A stretch of 64,000 nt of DNA from Hermodice carunculata (Eukaryota > Annelida > Polychaeta > Eunicida > Amphinomidae). Both the position numbers and the translations under genes were made by a program. The stretch covers positions 87,869,041-87,933,040 of the forward strand of contig OZ026623.1 of NCBI GenBank assembly GCA_964020975.1, read 5' to 3'. This document shows, piece by piece, positions 1-11,999 of the stretch (the stretch's first letter is position 1; the number at the start of each line of letters is the position of its first letter). The notes below the pieces were generated by a model. It saw only the letters and a list, made by a program, of their open reading frames with translations. It had not been told where the DNA came from and searched no databases.

Positions 1-1660
1 ATTGAGGGAGATCTTCACGATTGGTTTTCGGATTATCTATGGAATCGCTACCAACGCTTAGTTATTCAAGGTCAGTCCTCCAGTTGGGGTAAAATTTGTG
101 CTGGAGTGCCTCAAGGTTCCGTGCTGGGGCCTCTTTTGTTCCTTATTTACATCAACGATATTGTGGATCTTGTTCGTTGTAACATAAAATTGTTTGCTGA
201 TGATACCTCTCTGTACTTGAATATTGATAATCCCTTTACTGCCGCTGAAATTATGAATTCCGATCTTGCTGATCTTGATCAATGGTCCAAAGATTGGCTG
301 GTGACCTTTAATGCTCTAAAAACTAACTCCATGCTCATATCTCGGAAGACAAACCAAACTAACCATCCACCTATTCATTTTCAAGGTCATGTATTGCAAA
401 ATGTTACCCATCACAAACACCTTGGACTTACAATACGCTCTGATTTAAGATGGTCCAATCACATTACTGAAATCTCTAACAAATCTAGTAAACTTATGAA
501 CATTATGAAAAACTTGAAGTTTAAGTTAGACAGAAGTACACTCGAAACTATTTATATTAGTTTTGTCAGGCCGATTCTCGAATACGGTAGTCAAGTGTGG
601 AGTGCGTGTTCGGTATTTGACGAGGAAAGGCTGGAAAACGTTCAATTAAGTGCTGCTCGTATTGTTACTGGTGCAATGCATGGAACGACCATTGCTAAGC
701 TATACGAAGAAACCGGATGGTCAACTCTTGCCAAACGTAGAGAAATATCAAAACTGACATTAATGTACAAACTTGTTAACAAGCTCGTTCCTGATTCATT
801 GTGCTCAGTTCTTCTTACTGCTTCTACTGCGGGTAACCAAACCTATCAAACTCGTCAGCAATTTAATCTTCCCCATTTTCGTGCTCGTACTGAACTCTTT
901 GATAATTCATTTTTCCCCTCGACTTATTAGGCTGTGGAATCAGTTACCTCTAGAAACTAGACATTCAGCTTCAACCAAAATATTCAAGTCAAATATTATG
1001 AAGCCAGTGGTCAGAGCTATCAAATTCCCTGAATTATACAATTTTGGTGACCGATTTCTCGCAGTTCAACACACCCGCCTTCGCCTGGGTGCGAGCCAAT
1101 TAAATTCTCACCTGTTTAAGATCGGCGTGAAAGATACACCTTTATGTGATTGTGGTATATCCAGTGAAGATGCGTGGCATTACTTCTTTATATGTCCTTC
1201 TTATGCTGTTCAGCGATCAGTTCTCCATACTACGATTTCTTTGTATGCACCGTTCACATTACAGACAGTATTATACGGCTGCCCTGAATGTTCTCTTGAA
1301 GTAAATATTGCAATTTTTTCAGCAGTACACGAGTATATTTCCGAAACCGGCCGCTTCAAACCGGCAGGCATAGGTTAGATTTTTAGGCAAAACGAACACA
1401 TATCAGATTCTGCTACAATGCTAGCTTATGAAACACATTTGCATTCCTAATATAGTAATAATTTACATAGCCCCACTGTTTGTTACGTCACTGTGTACGT
1501 AATCTTATTATTTGTCTAATGCGTCTAGTTCTGTCCAGTTTATGTGTTGTCCTTTCTCGCAAGAGGGATTCGAATAGGGTTATGCTTTTTTTCCCAAGTG
1601 CTGAGGTTATTATATTGTATGATAATTTCGATGTATTTGATCATTAAAATATGTTTAAAT
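1..1660 (+). mobile_element. LINE, 3' half with reverse transcriptase (5' part outside window)
   Basis: Non-LTR retrotransposon of a Jockey/CR1-like type. The frame is open from base 1: W-F-x-D-Y-L, then GVPQGSVLGPLLFLIYINDI and the catalytic FADD (about 193-204), followed by a thumb region with FVRPILEYGSQVW. It reaches a stop at 928-930. One extra base near 925 shifts the frame: the expected continuation IRLWNQLP lies in frame 2 and runs to a stop at 1376-1378. That second part holds the usual C-terminal region with a CDCG...H...C knuckle-like motif. An AT-rich untranslated tail follows to about 1,660. The copy is therefore a recent but inactive LINE. The endonuclease half would lie left of the window. 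The clade is judged only from motifs. Confidence 0.9.
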
Positions 1661-1699
1661 CAAAGATATAGTTTAAGATATTAAATATTTAAAGTTGTA

Positions 1700-1861
1700 A
1701 ATGACCCTAACTTGCATAATTTTCAACATGTTGCCTGTTCCAAACCGAAGGATTCATTTTACTACTAGGTTAATCACCATGCCAAGTTTTGCACCTTCCG
1801 GAACAACAGTGTTCGAGAAAAACTGATGACGAAAGAAATAACATAAAATAAAATGAAATAA

Positions 1862-1956
<95 letters not shown>

Positions 1957-2118
1957 GAACAAACGAACAAAAAACAAACAAACAAACAAACAAACGATAC
2001 AGTACTTAAAGAAGAACAAAAACTCTGCGTTGGCACACATGAATAAACAAACAAACAAACAAACAAACAAACAAATTATTGCAGGGAAAACAAAAAGTCT
2101 GTGTTCGCACACAGACTT
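1700..2118 (+). mobile_element. HINE-like (non-autonomous Helentron) 3' end, copy H1
   Basis: This is the 3' module of the repeat family seen complete at 23,768-24,721. It begins with a TTGCATAATTTTCAACAT block near 1,712, then CATGCCAAGTTTTG...GTGTTCGAGAAAA, then microsatellite tracts. It ends in a perfect hairpin: AAGTCTGTGT (2095-2104), loop TCGC, ACACAGACTT (2109-2118). A decayed version of the same hairpin lies at about 2022-2040, so two 3' ends stand in tandem. It abuts the LINE on its left. Confidence 0.7.
1861..1957. repeat. (ATCA)n microsatellite
   Basis: About 24 near-perfect TCAA/ATCA units, with one ACCA variant. It lies in the microsatellite slot of HINE copy H1, between its conserved 3' block and its terminal hairpin, and is followed by two (AAAC)n runs at about 1,970-1,995 and 2,044-2,075. 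Confidence 0.95.
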
Positions 2119-2335
2119 AAAAAAACGGGAGGGGTATAGTGTCAGAATGATTGGAGATGGTAATTAATATACTATTTTAAGGACACGTAATTTAAGAATT
2201 GACCTCTGGCTTTCACTTTTTTCCCCGAAATATATCCCAGTATCGTAAATTACACCAGCATCACAAAGTGTCAAAGTAAAGATAAACTTTTCTGGGTTTG
2301 ATATTTTAAAAGGGGAAAATGTGGGAAAATGTTGT

Positions 2336-3430
2336 TTAATATGTTGAAAAATTTAGTTTGTAGCAACCTATTTTTTTACATTCAATTAAAATATGTAATA
2401 CGTCTTCCAACTCTTCACACATTTTCGTTCTTCGAGTTTTTGTGTCTGCCAATATCAATTTTAAGGTTATCATAGCTACTTCAAAATCGGCAGTATGTTT
2501 TATAGTCACCTGAACTTTCACCAAATATAAATACCTCTGCCTCAATTGGTATTTAATTTTTACACGAGTCCGTGATTTTTTCCGTAAGGTCTGCTTTAAG
2601 ATACCAGATTATCTTTCCATTGATTTTTGAATAGCCTTTGCATTTTTTTCCTGCAGTTTTGAAGGGGGGAAACATCAGTATAATAACCTAAGTTATACGA
2701 CGTGCTACTGAAACCCGAATGCAGACAGACATTTTGCAGCGTTTGCTACCATAAAAATTGTCCTGAATCCATGTTATATATATTACATAAACAAATCATA
2801 CAATAAAGAGTCAGGGTTAAGTTAAGCAATTCTGAACCAGTATTTTTATATTTGTGTAAAAGTGTTGGCCATGAGTAAGGAAAGTCCCATTTAACTTCAA
2901 GCTGCAAAATAACAAGCTTTTTTGTTCACACCAAGACAAATTTCAAATGGCTCAAATTGATCTTTTTAACAAAATAATTTGTATGATTAGTGATATCAGG
3001 TGAGAACCTTTTTTTCGGATTTCACTAGAAGTGGTCCAATGCTTCACAAGCATATTATATGAGGGGTAATTTTTCAATTAGCGTTAAGGCAAGAGATATA
3101 TCCAATCCATTATTCCCAAAAATTTGTATAAATTTTACTGTAGCCTTATCACACAAAAGTTTTGCAGCAAGATTAAAAGACCCATTGACACTTATCTAAA
3201 TTCCAAGATCAGAATAATGTTTTACTACTTTCAATGTTTCGTCTCCCAACAGAAATTGCTGCTTTAACCTCCTGGCGGCTTTGTTGAAGATAAGAATTTT
3301 GGGTTTTCGGTAATTTATGTTTAAATGCCAATTCTTGAATTGTATGCAATTTGTTTCAACCATAAGTCCTAAGTTTTTACACCCAGTCACTCTCCTCAAA
3401 TTTTAGGCTCTTTTGAAACCTGCTAATACA
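2336..3430 (-). mobile_element. LINE fragment, decayed (RT thumb to C-terminus)
   Basis: Read on the minus strand, 3,399 down to 3,196 encodes a post-palm RT segment with WHLNINYRKPKILIFNK and a later V-V-K-H-Y-S-D-L-G-I. About 3,190-3,060 continues with a recognisable but interrupted thumb (GSFNLAAKLL...LIEKLP). About 2,450-2,370 has the C-terminal motif EELEDVLHILIECKK. Several stops interrupt it. The order fits one degraded copy running right to left, probably of the same family as the one at 20.8-22.6 kb. Confidence 0.65.
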
Positions 3431-3579
3431 AAATTATTTCATATCGGTTTCGGAGCTGAGTGAGTTTTGAGCTCCCAAAATTTAGAGATGGACACATTGA
3501 TACATTGATCATAGCGATATCCTATCTTAGGCATTTTCTCATTTTTTGCTTTTGCTTTCTTTTCTATTTTTTAGCTCTT

Positions 3580-3905
3580 TCAGTGCTGATACGACTAAAG
3601 TCGAACTACTTTGAAAGAACAGCTCTGAATTATACTAAGGGTGCCAGATTCATGTTCCTCGTGAAAAAGACCTTTTATTGAAGTTCAACATGCCTGTAGT
3701 TACATGGAATATAATGGAACAGCTGAACAGCTTTCCTGGGCGCGCTTTGGGGATTATTGCGTAGCACACAAGTTTTGATAGGGGCAACATCTGTTTGCTT
3801 TTCTGAAAACTAGTCATTATGGTTCATAGCTCTTATACTATATTTGCATGGATATAATTTAGGGCAATGCACCCAAAGCGCGCCTGAGAAAGCTTTTTAT
3901 TCAGT
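3580..3905. repeat. GCGC-hairpin repeat family, copy 1
   Basis: The stretch begins with the palindrome CGACTAAAGTCG (about 3,592) and contains GCCAGATTCATGTTCCT and an AACATGCCTGTAGTTAC block. It then has an inverted repeat with 23-base arms at 3729-3751 (AGCTTTCCTGGGCGCGCTTT...) and 3872-3894, three mismatches apart from perfect. The same ordered blocks recur near 13,664-13,860, 18,700-18,920 and 27,105-27,300. It is probably a MITE-like element. No coding capacity is seen. Confidence 0.6.
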
Positions 3906-4654
3906 CCAAAATGTGGCACTGCAAAGAGTTAACAGCTTTCACGTCATGGTTACCTGTAGCGGTCGTCTTTCTGTTACGCTCCTCATCTTCTGCTTTTTTC
4001 TGGCATGATTTTATTTCACTATATCTAAGCTGCCTTGACAGCTGCCAGTGGCTTATAAACCCCACAACTGCTCCCAGGACTCACACCAAAACTCAAGTGA
4101 GGCAGAAGAACTGTGGGTCAAGTGCCACACAGGGAGCTATGGCTCGTTGTAACAGAGTCAGCCGCTAGAGGGCAGGGCGTGCCATCAACTTCAACCGCGC
4201 GTTTACATTCAATCAATTATTGTAAAAATCCTCACAACTTCACTTGTGAAGTAGCTGTGAATTTATTTGATAGCGGAGGGGTAATCAAGGAAAAGCGTTT
4301 ATTTCGAATGGCCTTTCTTTCTTAGCAGTTATTGAACAAGTGTCTCCGGCTGTGTCCAGGTGACAAATTAAACTGACAAAAGATGTAATGTATAAAAGGG
4401 GAGAGCACATCCATTTTAAACAAGTTTTACCAAATGTCCAAGTTACCTAAGGTAACAAAGCCTAACAAAAATAAATGGGTGGTTCCGGTAACCCGACCGA
4501 CCCTACTGAAAAGGTTCGACCTCAAATACATTTTATGAAACATAAAAAAAGGCCTTCCCCCAAAAAACTGATTGACCCTGGCTGAAGGATCTATTCACGA
4601 AAGTGGCCGTAGTGTGCCGTTATTTTGATGTATGGTCAACTCAAACACAGCAGT

Positions 4655-4948
4655 CTATTTTAAGTTGTCTGGAGGGTTACCTTGGGCCGGAGAAACAGCA
4701 TAGCTGCATGGCCACGGTTCTTCGGTGAAACAGCATGGCCCTGCTTGTTCGTGATCATTATCGAAATATTTCGCAAGGTTCCAGGTGTCCGTCCTCGGAG
4801 TTCCCAGGACAAACGTTGGTTTAAGGACTTTTAAAACATGACTTAGTATCTCAACTTTAATCTGCCCACTCGGTTGTTGTATTTGTGTCTTTTCATCCAG
4901 AACCATTTCCATTTCCCTATTCCGTTGCCCGAAAACTCTACACTTCAT
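4655..4948 (-). CDS. Unrecognised open frame, possibly coding fragment (97 aa)
   Basis: A minus-strand frame of 97 codons. The distal 70 residues look protein-like (VEILSHVLKVLKPTFVLG, then TPRTDTWNLAKYFDNDHEQA, then a Cys pair), with little low complexity. A stop lies two codons before the ATG. A possible splice donor (CCCAAG|GTAACC on the minus strand) lies near the 3' end. I do not recognise a family. It could be an exon or gene relic associated with the frame at 5,031-5,390, or simply chance. Confidence 0.2.
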   Translation of the reverse strand: MKCRVFGQRNREMEMVLDEKTQIQQPSGQIKVEILSHVLKVLKPTFVLGTPRTDTWNLAKYFDNDHEQAGPCCFTEEPWPCSYAVSPAQGNPPDNLK

Positions 4949-5030
4949 AAGCTAACCTGTATACATATGGAAGTACTTTTGTCACGTTCTTCTGTAGAAT
5001 TTTGACATAGGATGTATTAGCCCAAATAAA

Positions 5031-5390
5031 TTAAAGGGGCTTCAGCTGGTAACTACTCGGAACATGTTTTGGCGCCTGTGTATATTTCTCTTTGAGTAGC
5101 GGCTCCTTGTCTAAGCTACATATTCCACAAATATATGTGTGTCCAAAGTAGTTATCATCGTCAGTTACAAATCGAAATGCGACACGATATCCTGGCAAAT
5201 CATGCACGAGTTCGTCGGCGCCATTTTGAACATGGCGCAATGCATTCCGCGACAATTGCACAAAAAATACATTTGTTTTGGATATCAAAGTGAATCGGGG
5301 CCACAGCATATATCCTATCATTAATAATGCTCTGAAATATTTGCAAAATATATACTTGGTTTTTATATATAATACCCCCTCCCCCATCGT
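5031..5390 (-). CDS. Unrecognised open frame, possibly coding fragment (118 aa)
   Basis: A minus-strand frame ending in TAA at 5,031. The last ~80 residues look coding: NALRHVQNGADELVHDLPGY, then VAFRFVTDDDNYFGHTYICG, then a Lys/Glu-rich tail. The first ~40 residues are AT-rich and less convincing. No family is recognised. It lies just upstream (minus-strand sense) of the frame at 4,655-4,948 and could belong to the same gene or pseudogene. A chance ORF cannot be ruled out. Confidence 0.22.
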   Translation of the reverse strand, partial: TMGEGVLYIKTKYIFCKYFRALLMIGYMLWPRFTLISKTNVFFVQLSRNALRHVQNGADELVHDLPGYRVAFRFVTDDDNYFGHTYICGICSLDKEPLLKEKYTQAPKHVPSSYQLKPL

Positions 5391-6199
5391 CCCATTATTA
5401 TCATTTACAAACCATTGAGTGCAGAATTCACAATTTTCAAAATGACAGCTAAGTATATGTGGGTCATTCCCGATTGGATACTTTTAAGAGGTAGTATCCA
5501 AAATATATGTGTGATTAGCATTAAGGGAAGGTTAATTGTCGAATGAATGTAAGGTAAAATATATAATGGGACTTTCTCAGAGTGAGCTTTACCTGAAAAT
5601 GTAAATTGAAGTTACCAGTTGTGAGGTGGGCCCCAGAATAGGAATATTGTATCAGACACTTAAGCCGCCCCCAAGCTATGAATTAAGTAGCAGCATTGAG
5701 CGGACGTGCCAAGCACCCCGACTGGGTCAAGATAGTGCTTAATGGAGAATTTTGCCCTGTTTTGCAATGTAATAGTTATAGGGGATGTGGCTTAATGTTT
5801 TATATATTTAGGTAACCAATGAACGGCCAACAAAAGTATGAGATAAACGCACACCTGCTGCAAACGGCCGTGCTCCTACCTCAACCCGCCCGATCATTTC
5901 GATCTGACAGCAAACAGTGCTGATAATGGCTGGTATATTATTTATATCTGAGTATGTGTTGGCATCACAAAGGCTTAACATTGGAAAACAGGCAAAAATC
6001 ATAAAGTATGTATACTCAAACGGCTTCACCATTTTGGAAATTTTGCATGGTGTTTTGACTTTCCTGCTGACAGATGTTTGTGAACATGCATGTGTTTTGA
6101 GAAAATGGTAACAAGGCGTACCTACTATCAATAAAATGGACATACTTTACTTCTTGTGGTATCGAAACATTTCAAGAACCCTTTCATACCCCCCCCTTG

Positions 6200-6208
6200 A
6201 TAATAATA

Positions 6209-6304
<96 letters not shown>
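6200..6304. repeat. (AAT)n microsatellite
   Basis: About 35 AAT units with one early AGT variant. The poly-Asn and poly-Leu reading frames across it are artefacts. Confidence 0.97.
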
Positions 6305-6305
<1 letters not shown>

Positions 6306-9055
6306 GCACCGAGGTAGCCAGCCTCGGCGGGTTTGGTTACCCAGTAAAAGTAAATAGATAGAATAATAATAAAAGTAATAGATAGATGGAGTGACCAATG
6401 CGTGGACAGACAGACAGATAAAGAAGCAAATATTAAAAACGTTATTACCGAATTTATCCAAAACTTAGTTTAGCACTGGATTCATTCCCTATTGAATTAG
6501 TCATCTTAACTGCACCCCACCCTCGACTAACAAAACAGGTGCCAAGCACGCCCATTGTAGTTTGTTAAAGTCATGAATTGTAAGCATAATATGTATTATC
6601 ATTAATTGCACATACGCATACCCATTATAATCTCATAAGAGACGTTAAATTCAAGATAAGAATAAGGCCCTTCGAGCGAAAGACAGAGGGAGAATAAATT
6701 AACGTATCAGGTATCAGGTTTACAAAAATTAATTTGTTCGCAATGAAGTTTAATGTATGGTTTCAGCGTCCGATAGCCCTTTGTCATTTTACAGGCAATA
6801 AAACAGCAACTGCATGATTTCACATATAACACTTCATAAGCATGCTGGCCAACTTGAGGATATGCCTAGGCTACTTGTGATTTTCTTTTTTCTCATTTGT
6901 ACGATACAAGTCAAGATTATTTTGTTGATTTAATATAAGATCTTCAGTCGTTTTGGAACCTTCCGGCTGAAAAAAGTAGCCAACTGCTGTGATTTATACA
7001 ACCGTCTGGTTGTCTCCATCCTGTTCACTACAGAATATGGATAAGTTAAAGAGGCCGCTATAAAACATGTGTCCTGAGCAACTTTGAGATGTAAAACATT
7101 CACTCGTCAGGGCACATATTGCACAGAAGTGGCAAATAATGCCAGCCTGTGCCGCGTGGAGAAACAGCACGCGCTACTCATGCGACCATATTGTCAGCAC
7201 GTGCTTGACTCGAGGGCCACTTACGGGAAATTGGAAGGAAATTGCCCTCTTAGCCGCAATAGTATATGACCTTCGGCATTGGTACATCATTAACGCGGTA
7301 ATAATTTAGGTATAACTGGTATGCTATTCGCTTGTGTGCTTTTAATCAATACTTTTATTGTGACATGTACCGTTAGAGAGACACTTTCAACAAGTGCGAA
7401 TTACAGAATGATTCTGGAAACGACAGAATCACGATGAAGGTAAAGACTGAGCATGTAGACACCCTAAAATATAATTGTTAATGGGTGTAATTAGCCCTTT
7501 AAAAGTCATTTCTAAATGATTGATTTAAAGGCTATTAAGCATTCAAGACCAAATTGGTATTATACACAGTTAGCGTACCTTTAAAACGACTAAAATATCG
7601 ACAAATACGTTTTGTACACGAGTTAACTGGTACTTTTTTCTACGAATTTTGCAAGCAACCCATGCTAAATTAAAGGTGACCAAATGTTATGATGTAAATC
7701 ATTCGTTTGCAACATTCGGAGAACTTGCGGGCAAATAAATTCATCCAAAAGAGATGTGTTAGTTTCGAAGCCAACGGTACCGCTGAGACTTTTAGTGGTG
7801 TTTCGCTCATTGAATAAGTCGTTTGTATAATACGATTCGTCATAATAAACTTTCTTGGACATTTCACCACAGCTTCCGAGTCAAGAAAATTACCTTTTGA
7901 GATAGCCACCATCGCATAGTTTTCCCTTGCCTCGGACCAGTTAAACGTTTGACAATTTATCTAATTACGGAAAAAATATACTAAGGCTGTCTCTTATCGC
8001 TTTGACATTATTGCGATAGGTTTGTTTGCTGTAAGGTTCTTGGGCTTCACCGTCTGGACCTAAACTCTGCATCCTTTTGAAATACACTCATCCCAGACGT
8101 ATTCGGTTTCTATTAAATGTCTTAGACCATATGGCTCGCTATTAGTAATTTTAGGGGGGCTGACATTTTTCTTTACTTACCACTCTAAGTTCTTTTTATA
8201 AAGTTCTTTATCACATAACATGGTCTAACAGAGGTTTCCATTTAGCTGGACCCTGGCTATCTTTTCTTTTTCCGTCGTATTCCATTTTCAATGACGTCTC
8301 AAATGTTGGCTGATAGGTTCCTGGCGTGCTGATAGATCCCTACCGCATTATCAAACAGCGGAACGCACACTTTCTCCATGAAAGTATTTGCAACGAAACA
8401 AAATAAATAAACAAAAGAAATAACTGATTCCCTACCTTTCCCTCTCCAACGTGAATAAAATAATTAGAGTGTCAATTCTACATACCGTTTTGAAAATACG
8501 AGCTCAAAAGTGTGAATGGAAACTATTTCGTAGGTCGCCATTTATGTTTGGATGCATGCCTTGCCGCTCTATAATCATACGTGTTCATTCCCAACGCATT
8601 CTGATAGAATTTTAAACGATTCATATGTGATTTCGTTATTTGAATGCATTGTTTTGTTACTTTTTCCTTTATGCAAATGAATAATCAATAAAATTTATGG
8701 GAAAAACAAAAACAATCATGCTCACATGTGACCACGCTTACATAAACTTATGGTGCTTATGGGTACAAGGCATTTGAAATAGTGGCTTCCTTCTGGGGGA
8801 TGGGGAAAGGGTTCGAAGAGTTGATAATTTTACAATTACTTTTCAATCAAGTTTAGTACCCTTTTCTTTTTATGAATAGTAAAAACACAATACTTCCTAG
8901 AAAAGTGATAGGTAGGCTCTATTTAGGGCATGAAATATAGAACAAGCAAGAGCTGAATGAAGAAAAAGTGTAGGGGGGAGTTAACATTGGGGCCCGGGCA
9001 ATGGATCGTATGCCTCTTAACGTGAAAAAAAAACCACACTACAGGTGGAAAAAAA

Positions 9056-9058
<3 letters not shown>
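6305..9058. other. Intergenic stretch, nothing recognised
   Basis: AT-rich sequence with many stops in all frames. The only structure noted is an imperfect hairpin at 7,496-7,531 (CCTTTAAA...TTTAAAGG, arms ~16 bases). Confidence 0.5.

Positions 9059-9101
<43 letters not shown>
9059..9101. repeat. (GT)n microsatellite
   Basis: About 21 uninterrupted TG units. Confidence 0.97.
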
Positions 9102-9473
9102 TCTTTGAGAGGGATTTTTTCAACAGGGGGTCTTGTAGAGAAAATAATTCGTAAAGCATAGGAGTGCTTATGTTGAAAGCAAGGGGTGTTTCCCGCGGCG
9201 CCTACCTGTATAACAATATGTGAGGAGTATCCCCCACCTCGGGGCCAAAAACATCCAAAAATTTTATTCAAAGCATCATACTTCCGTGTTGGATCATATG
9301 CGTTTACGGTCAAGACTCAACGACTCTGAGTGGGTATAATTACGTCCTGACCGATAGACACTGCTCATCATGGTTTTTCTATGGCACTCATATATTTCGA
9401 AACAGCTTGTAAGCTCGATCTTTATGAAAGGCAGTCTTTATTTGCCGTTTTGGATGTTTGCATATAACAATCA

Positions 9474-9570
9474 GGAAAAAAAAAGGAAAAAAGAATGAAA
9501 AAAAAAAACGAAAAAAAAAAAAAAAAAACCAAAAACAAAAACAAAAAAGAAAACAAAAGAAAAAAATATT
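9474..9570. repeat. A-rich low-complexity tract
   Basis: A run of AAAAG/AAAAC-type sequence almost free of T for ~95 bases. The Lys-rich reading frames across it are low complexity. Confidence 0.85.
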
Positions 9571-11380
9571 TTCATTCCTCAAAAGAAGTTTGGATTCAAT
9601 ATCTGCCAGTGAAAAGATATCGACATATAAGTTGTGGCGAACCACAGATTTTACTATATAAATTACAGGAGAGGATCCCAATTATTAAATTCCATTGCAG
9701 TTCCTGAGGTATAAGAGTTTAAAGTTAAAAAAGACATGAAAGGCGGCCTACCTTTGAAAGACTAGGGTGGTTAAACGGAACCAAAATTTGAAGATCGGAA
9801 ACCTGGTTTTCTTGATGTAAAATTTTGTGAAAGAAAGATGTTGGTCAAATGACCATTCTTCCAACACATTTGATCAACACAATGTTTGTAGACAACCACT
9901 GTGACTCTCTTGGGCACACGCCTTGAATATGTGGGTGCTGGAAACTAAAGACTAGACCAACTTCTGTAGCTTTCGAAATAGTTTACAATTATATTTAATT
10001 ATGGCCCCAGGGATGTAGATTGATCACGTTTTTTCCTTACTGGTAGTCGAAATTCTATCACAAAAAAAATTATATGGACACAAAGCTGACGACGTGGCGT
10101 TCGACGCGTGGAAAAGAACCAGATTTTTTTATTTTTTATTTTTTTTTCTTGCTTAGATGCACTCAACCATTGGAGAAATATAAATTTTTATATCAAATGG
10201 CGGATGTTAGTTCACTGAAGTCACAAGCAAAGAGACAGTGGGCAGTTCTAACAAATGCAATAATTTGCACTTTTTCAACATGGGAAAGAGGGGTAAAGTG
10301 GAGAATGAAGCTCTTTTTCCTTCTTCAAACGCTTCACTGAGATTTTAACCCGTAAAAAGCCAATCAACAGACTCAGTACCTGATCTGTCGCACTGTTTTA
10401 TAGTCCAACTGTGAAGAGACCAGCACTTAATCATGATACAATAGCCGGCATACATACGGTCGCTAAGCAATTCTTCATGAAGAAAGGGCCTGTCATAGAG
10501 TGTTTGATGTATACCGCTATTAGTGAATAGTCACTTGAAATACGTTTATTTTCTACTTGTAGAGCATTCTTCACAATTTTCGGTGTCCCGTCAACATGGC
10601 GACATCATCTCGAGAGCTGAAAGATTATACGTGCTTTAGTGCTTGTTTCACCTTTTATTCAACTAAACACACCTTTATTAACTTGTAATCGACACGGTGC
10701 GTGAGGAATAGAAGAAATTTGTCCCAAGATTGGTAGTTGATTTTGTTAATAATATTTAAGTAATGTCAAAATTTGTCACCTTAAAACGTAACTGGCTCCC
10801 ACAGAAGGAGAAACACAAGAGGTATGGTTTTATCTTCACTTGTTTTGCATTAACTGTAAATTACTTCCTTTGTCGGATATTAAAGATTCTTTAAATCACA
10901 TAACCTGTAGTTCTTGGTAACTGCCTCCGCATCTGTCTCTGAACGTTGATGACAAGCAGCCTTTGGGTCGATGGGTATCCGGGACCTTCGATTTGTAGAT
11001 CACATTATAATAAAACATTCGCCGCACTCATTACTCAACATTTGATCGTAATACGGTCTCAGTCTTGAGAAAAGAACCGCGTGGATATATGTTTCAAGAC
11101 ATTAAACTTACAATTGCAAAGGCGCACTGGTTATAAAATTATATAACATGACCAGTGTTGTGAACCTTTTTACGCAACACCAATACACTTATTGAGATAT
11201 AACAATCCAATTCGGTTTAAAATGTATCTAATAATATTCCTGAATTTTAGACCGTTTACGATCCAGTAGTTTACGCCAGTGAGAGTCCAGTAAAGAAATG
11301 TTAACGAGCACAGGACTCCCGCATATTTACGCTTGATATTCGGGTCATCTTTGCGTGACGATCCCAGTCTGTAGATGCTG
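9571..11380. other. Intergenic stretch, nothing recognised
   Basis: No gene, terminal repeat or conserved block that I can name. Frames are short and AT-driven. Confidence 0.45.
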
Positions 11381-11399
11381 TACCGAGCAGACTTGCGAT

Positions 11400-11760
11400 C
11401 AAATGACCTCTTTAGGGTCTTAGAGGTCAAATTTTGTGTACAAAAATATGCGTTGTTAAAATCCCTATATTTTGAGCCCAACATGGTAATAATTGGACGA
11501 GAAGAGACATAAGTTCAGCAAGTTATGTCAGGTTGAAACTATTCAGATTCCAAATGACCTTGACCTTTGACGTTTTAAGGTCAAATCTAAATTTGAATTG
11601 TGAGGCATAGATTTGAGCTATGCAACAAACTTAACATCACCCAAATGCGTTGATAGCTTTTCTAGATATATGCCAAAACGTGTTTTCAATGAGTAGATCA
11701 TGGTGTCCTTAAAATTAGGCCAAGGTCACAAATTGAATGCATTTTAAAGGGTTTCGCGAT
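11400..11760. repeat. Fragment of the HINE H2-type central repeat
   Basis: The block AAATATGCGTTGTTAAAAT...CAACATGGTAATAATTGGA...CAAATGACCTTGACCTTTGA is clearly related to the ~143-bp unit of HINE copy H2 (15,312-16,172). It carries TGACCTTGA at 11,555-11,563. No terminal hairpin was seen on either side, so it is a partial copy. Confidence 0.55.
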
Positions 11761-11999
11761 AGTTATAACGTTGGCCAGTAGTGTTCCAAAGCTGGTTCGC
11801 AACTCAGAGTTATGACCTTCCAAATATTGACAAAAAATAAAAGTGGAAAGGCTCGTAACCTTGAAACTATAGGTAAAGGTGACAAATCACACACATGTAT
11901 CAGGTACAAAACTTCGATATACAAGTGTAATCCTGCTAGAATGACGACTTGCAGGCCCCAACAGTGAGATTTCACGCATACAACTTGTTTTGCGTTAAA

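Larger units (their letters stand above)
3906..6199. other. Intergenic stretch, no recognised host gene
   Basis: Mostly AT-rich non-coding sequence without a repeat I can name. Two unrecognised minus-strand reading frames inside it are listed separately. Confidence 0.5.

Noticed and set aside
2095-2118. Terminal hairpin as a transcription terminator or small-RNA gene
   Set aside because: The same hairpin ends several dispersed copies after a conserved block and a microsatellite, so it is the end of a mobile element.
6147-6461. Reading frames made of Asn, Leu, Asp, Ile or Met runs (also at 22.6, 26.1, 59.7 and 60.8 kb)
   Set aside because: They are translations of AAT and ATC microsatellites, open only because the repeat has no stop codon in those frames.
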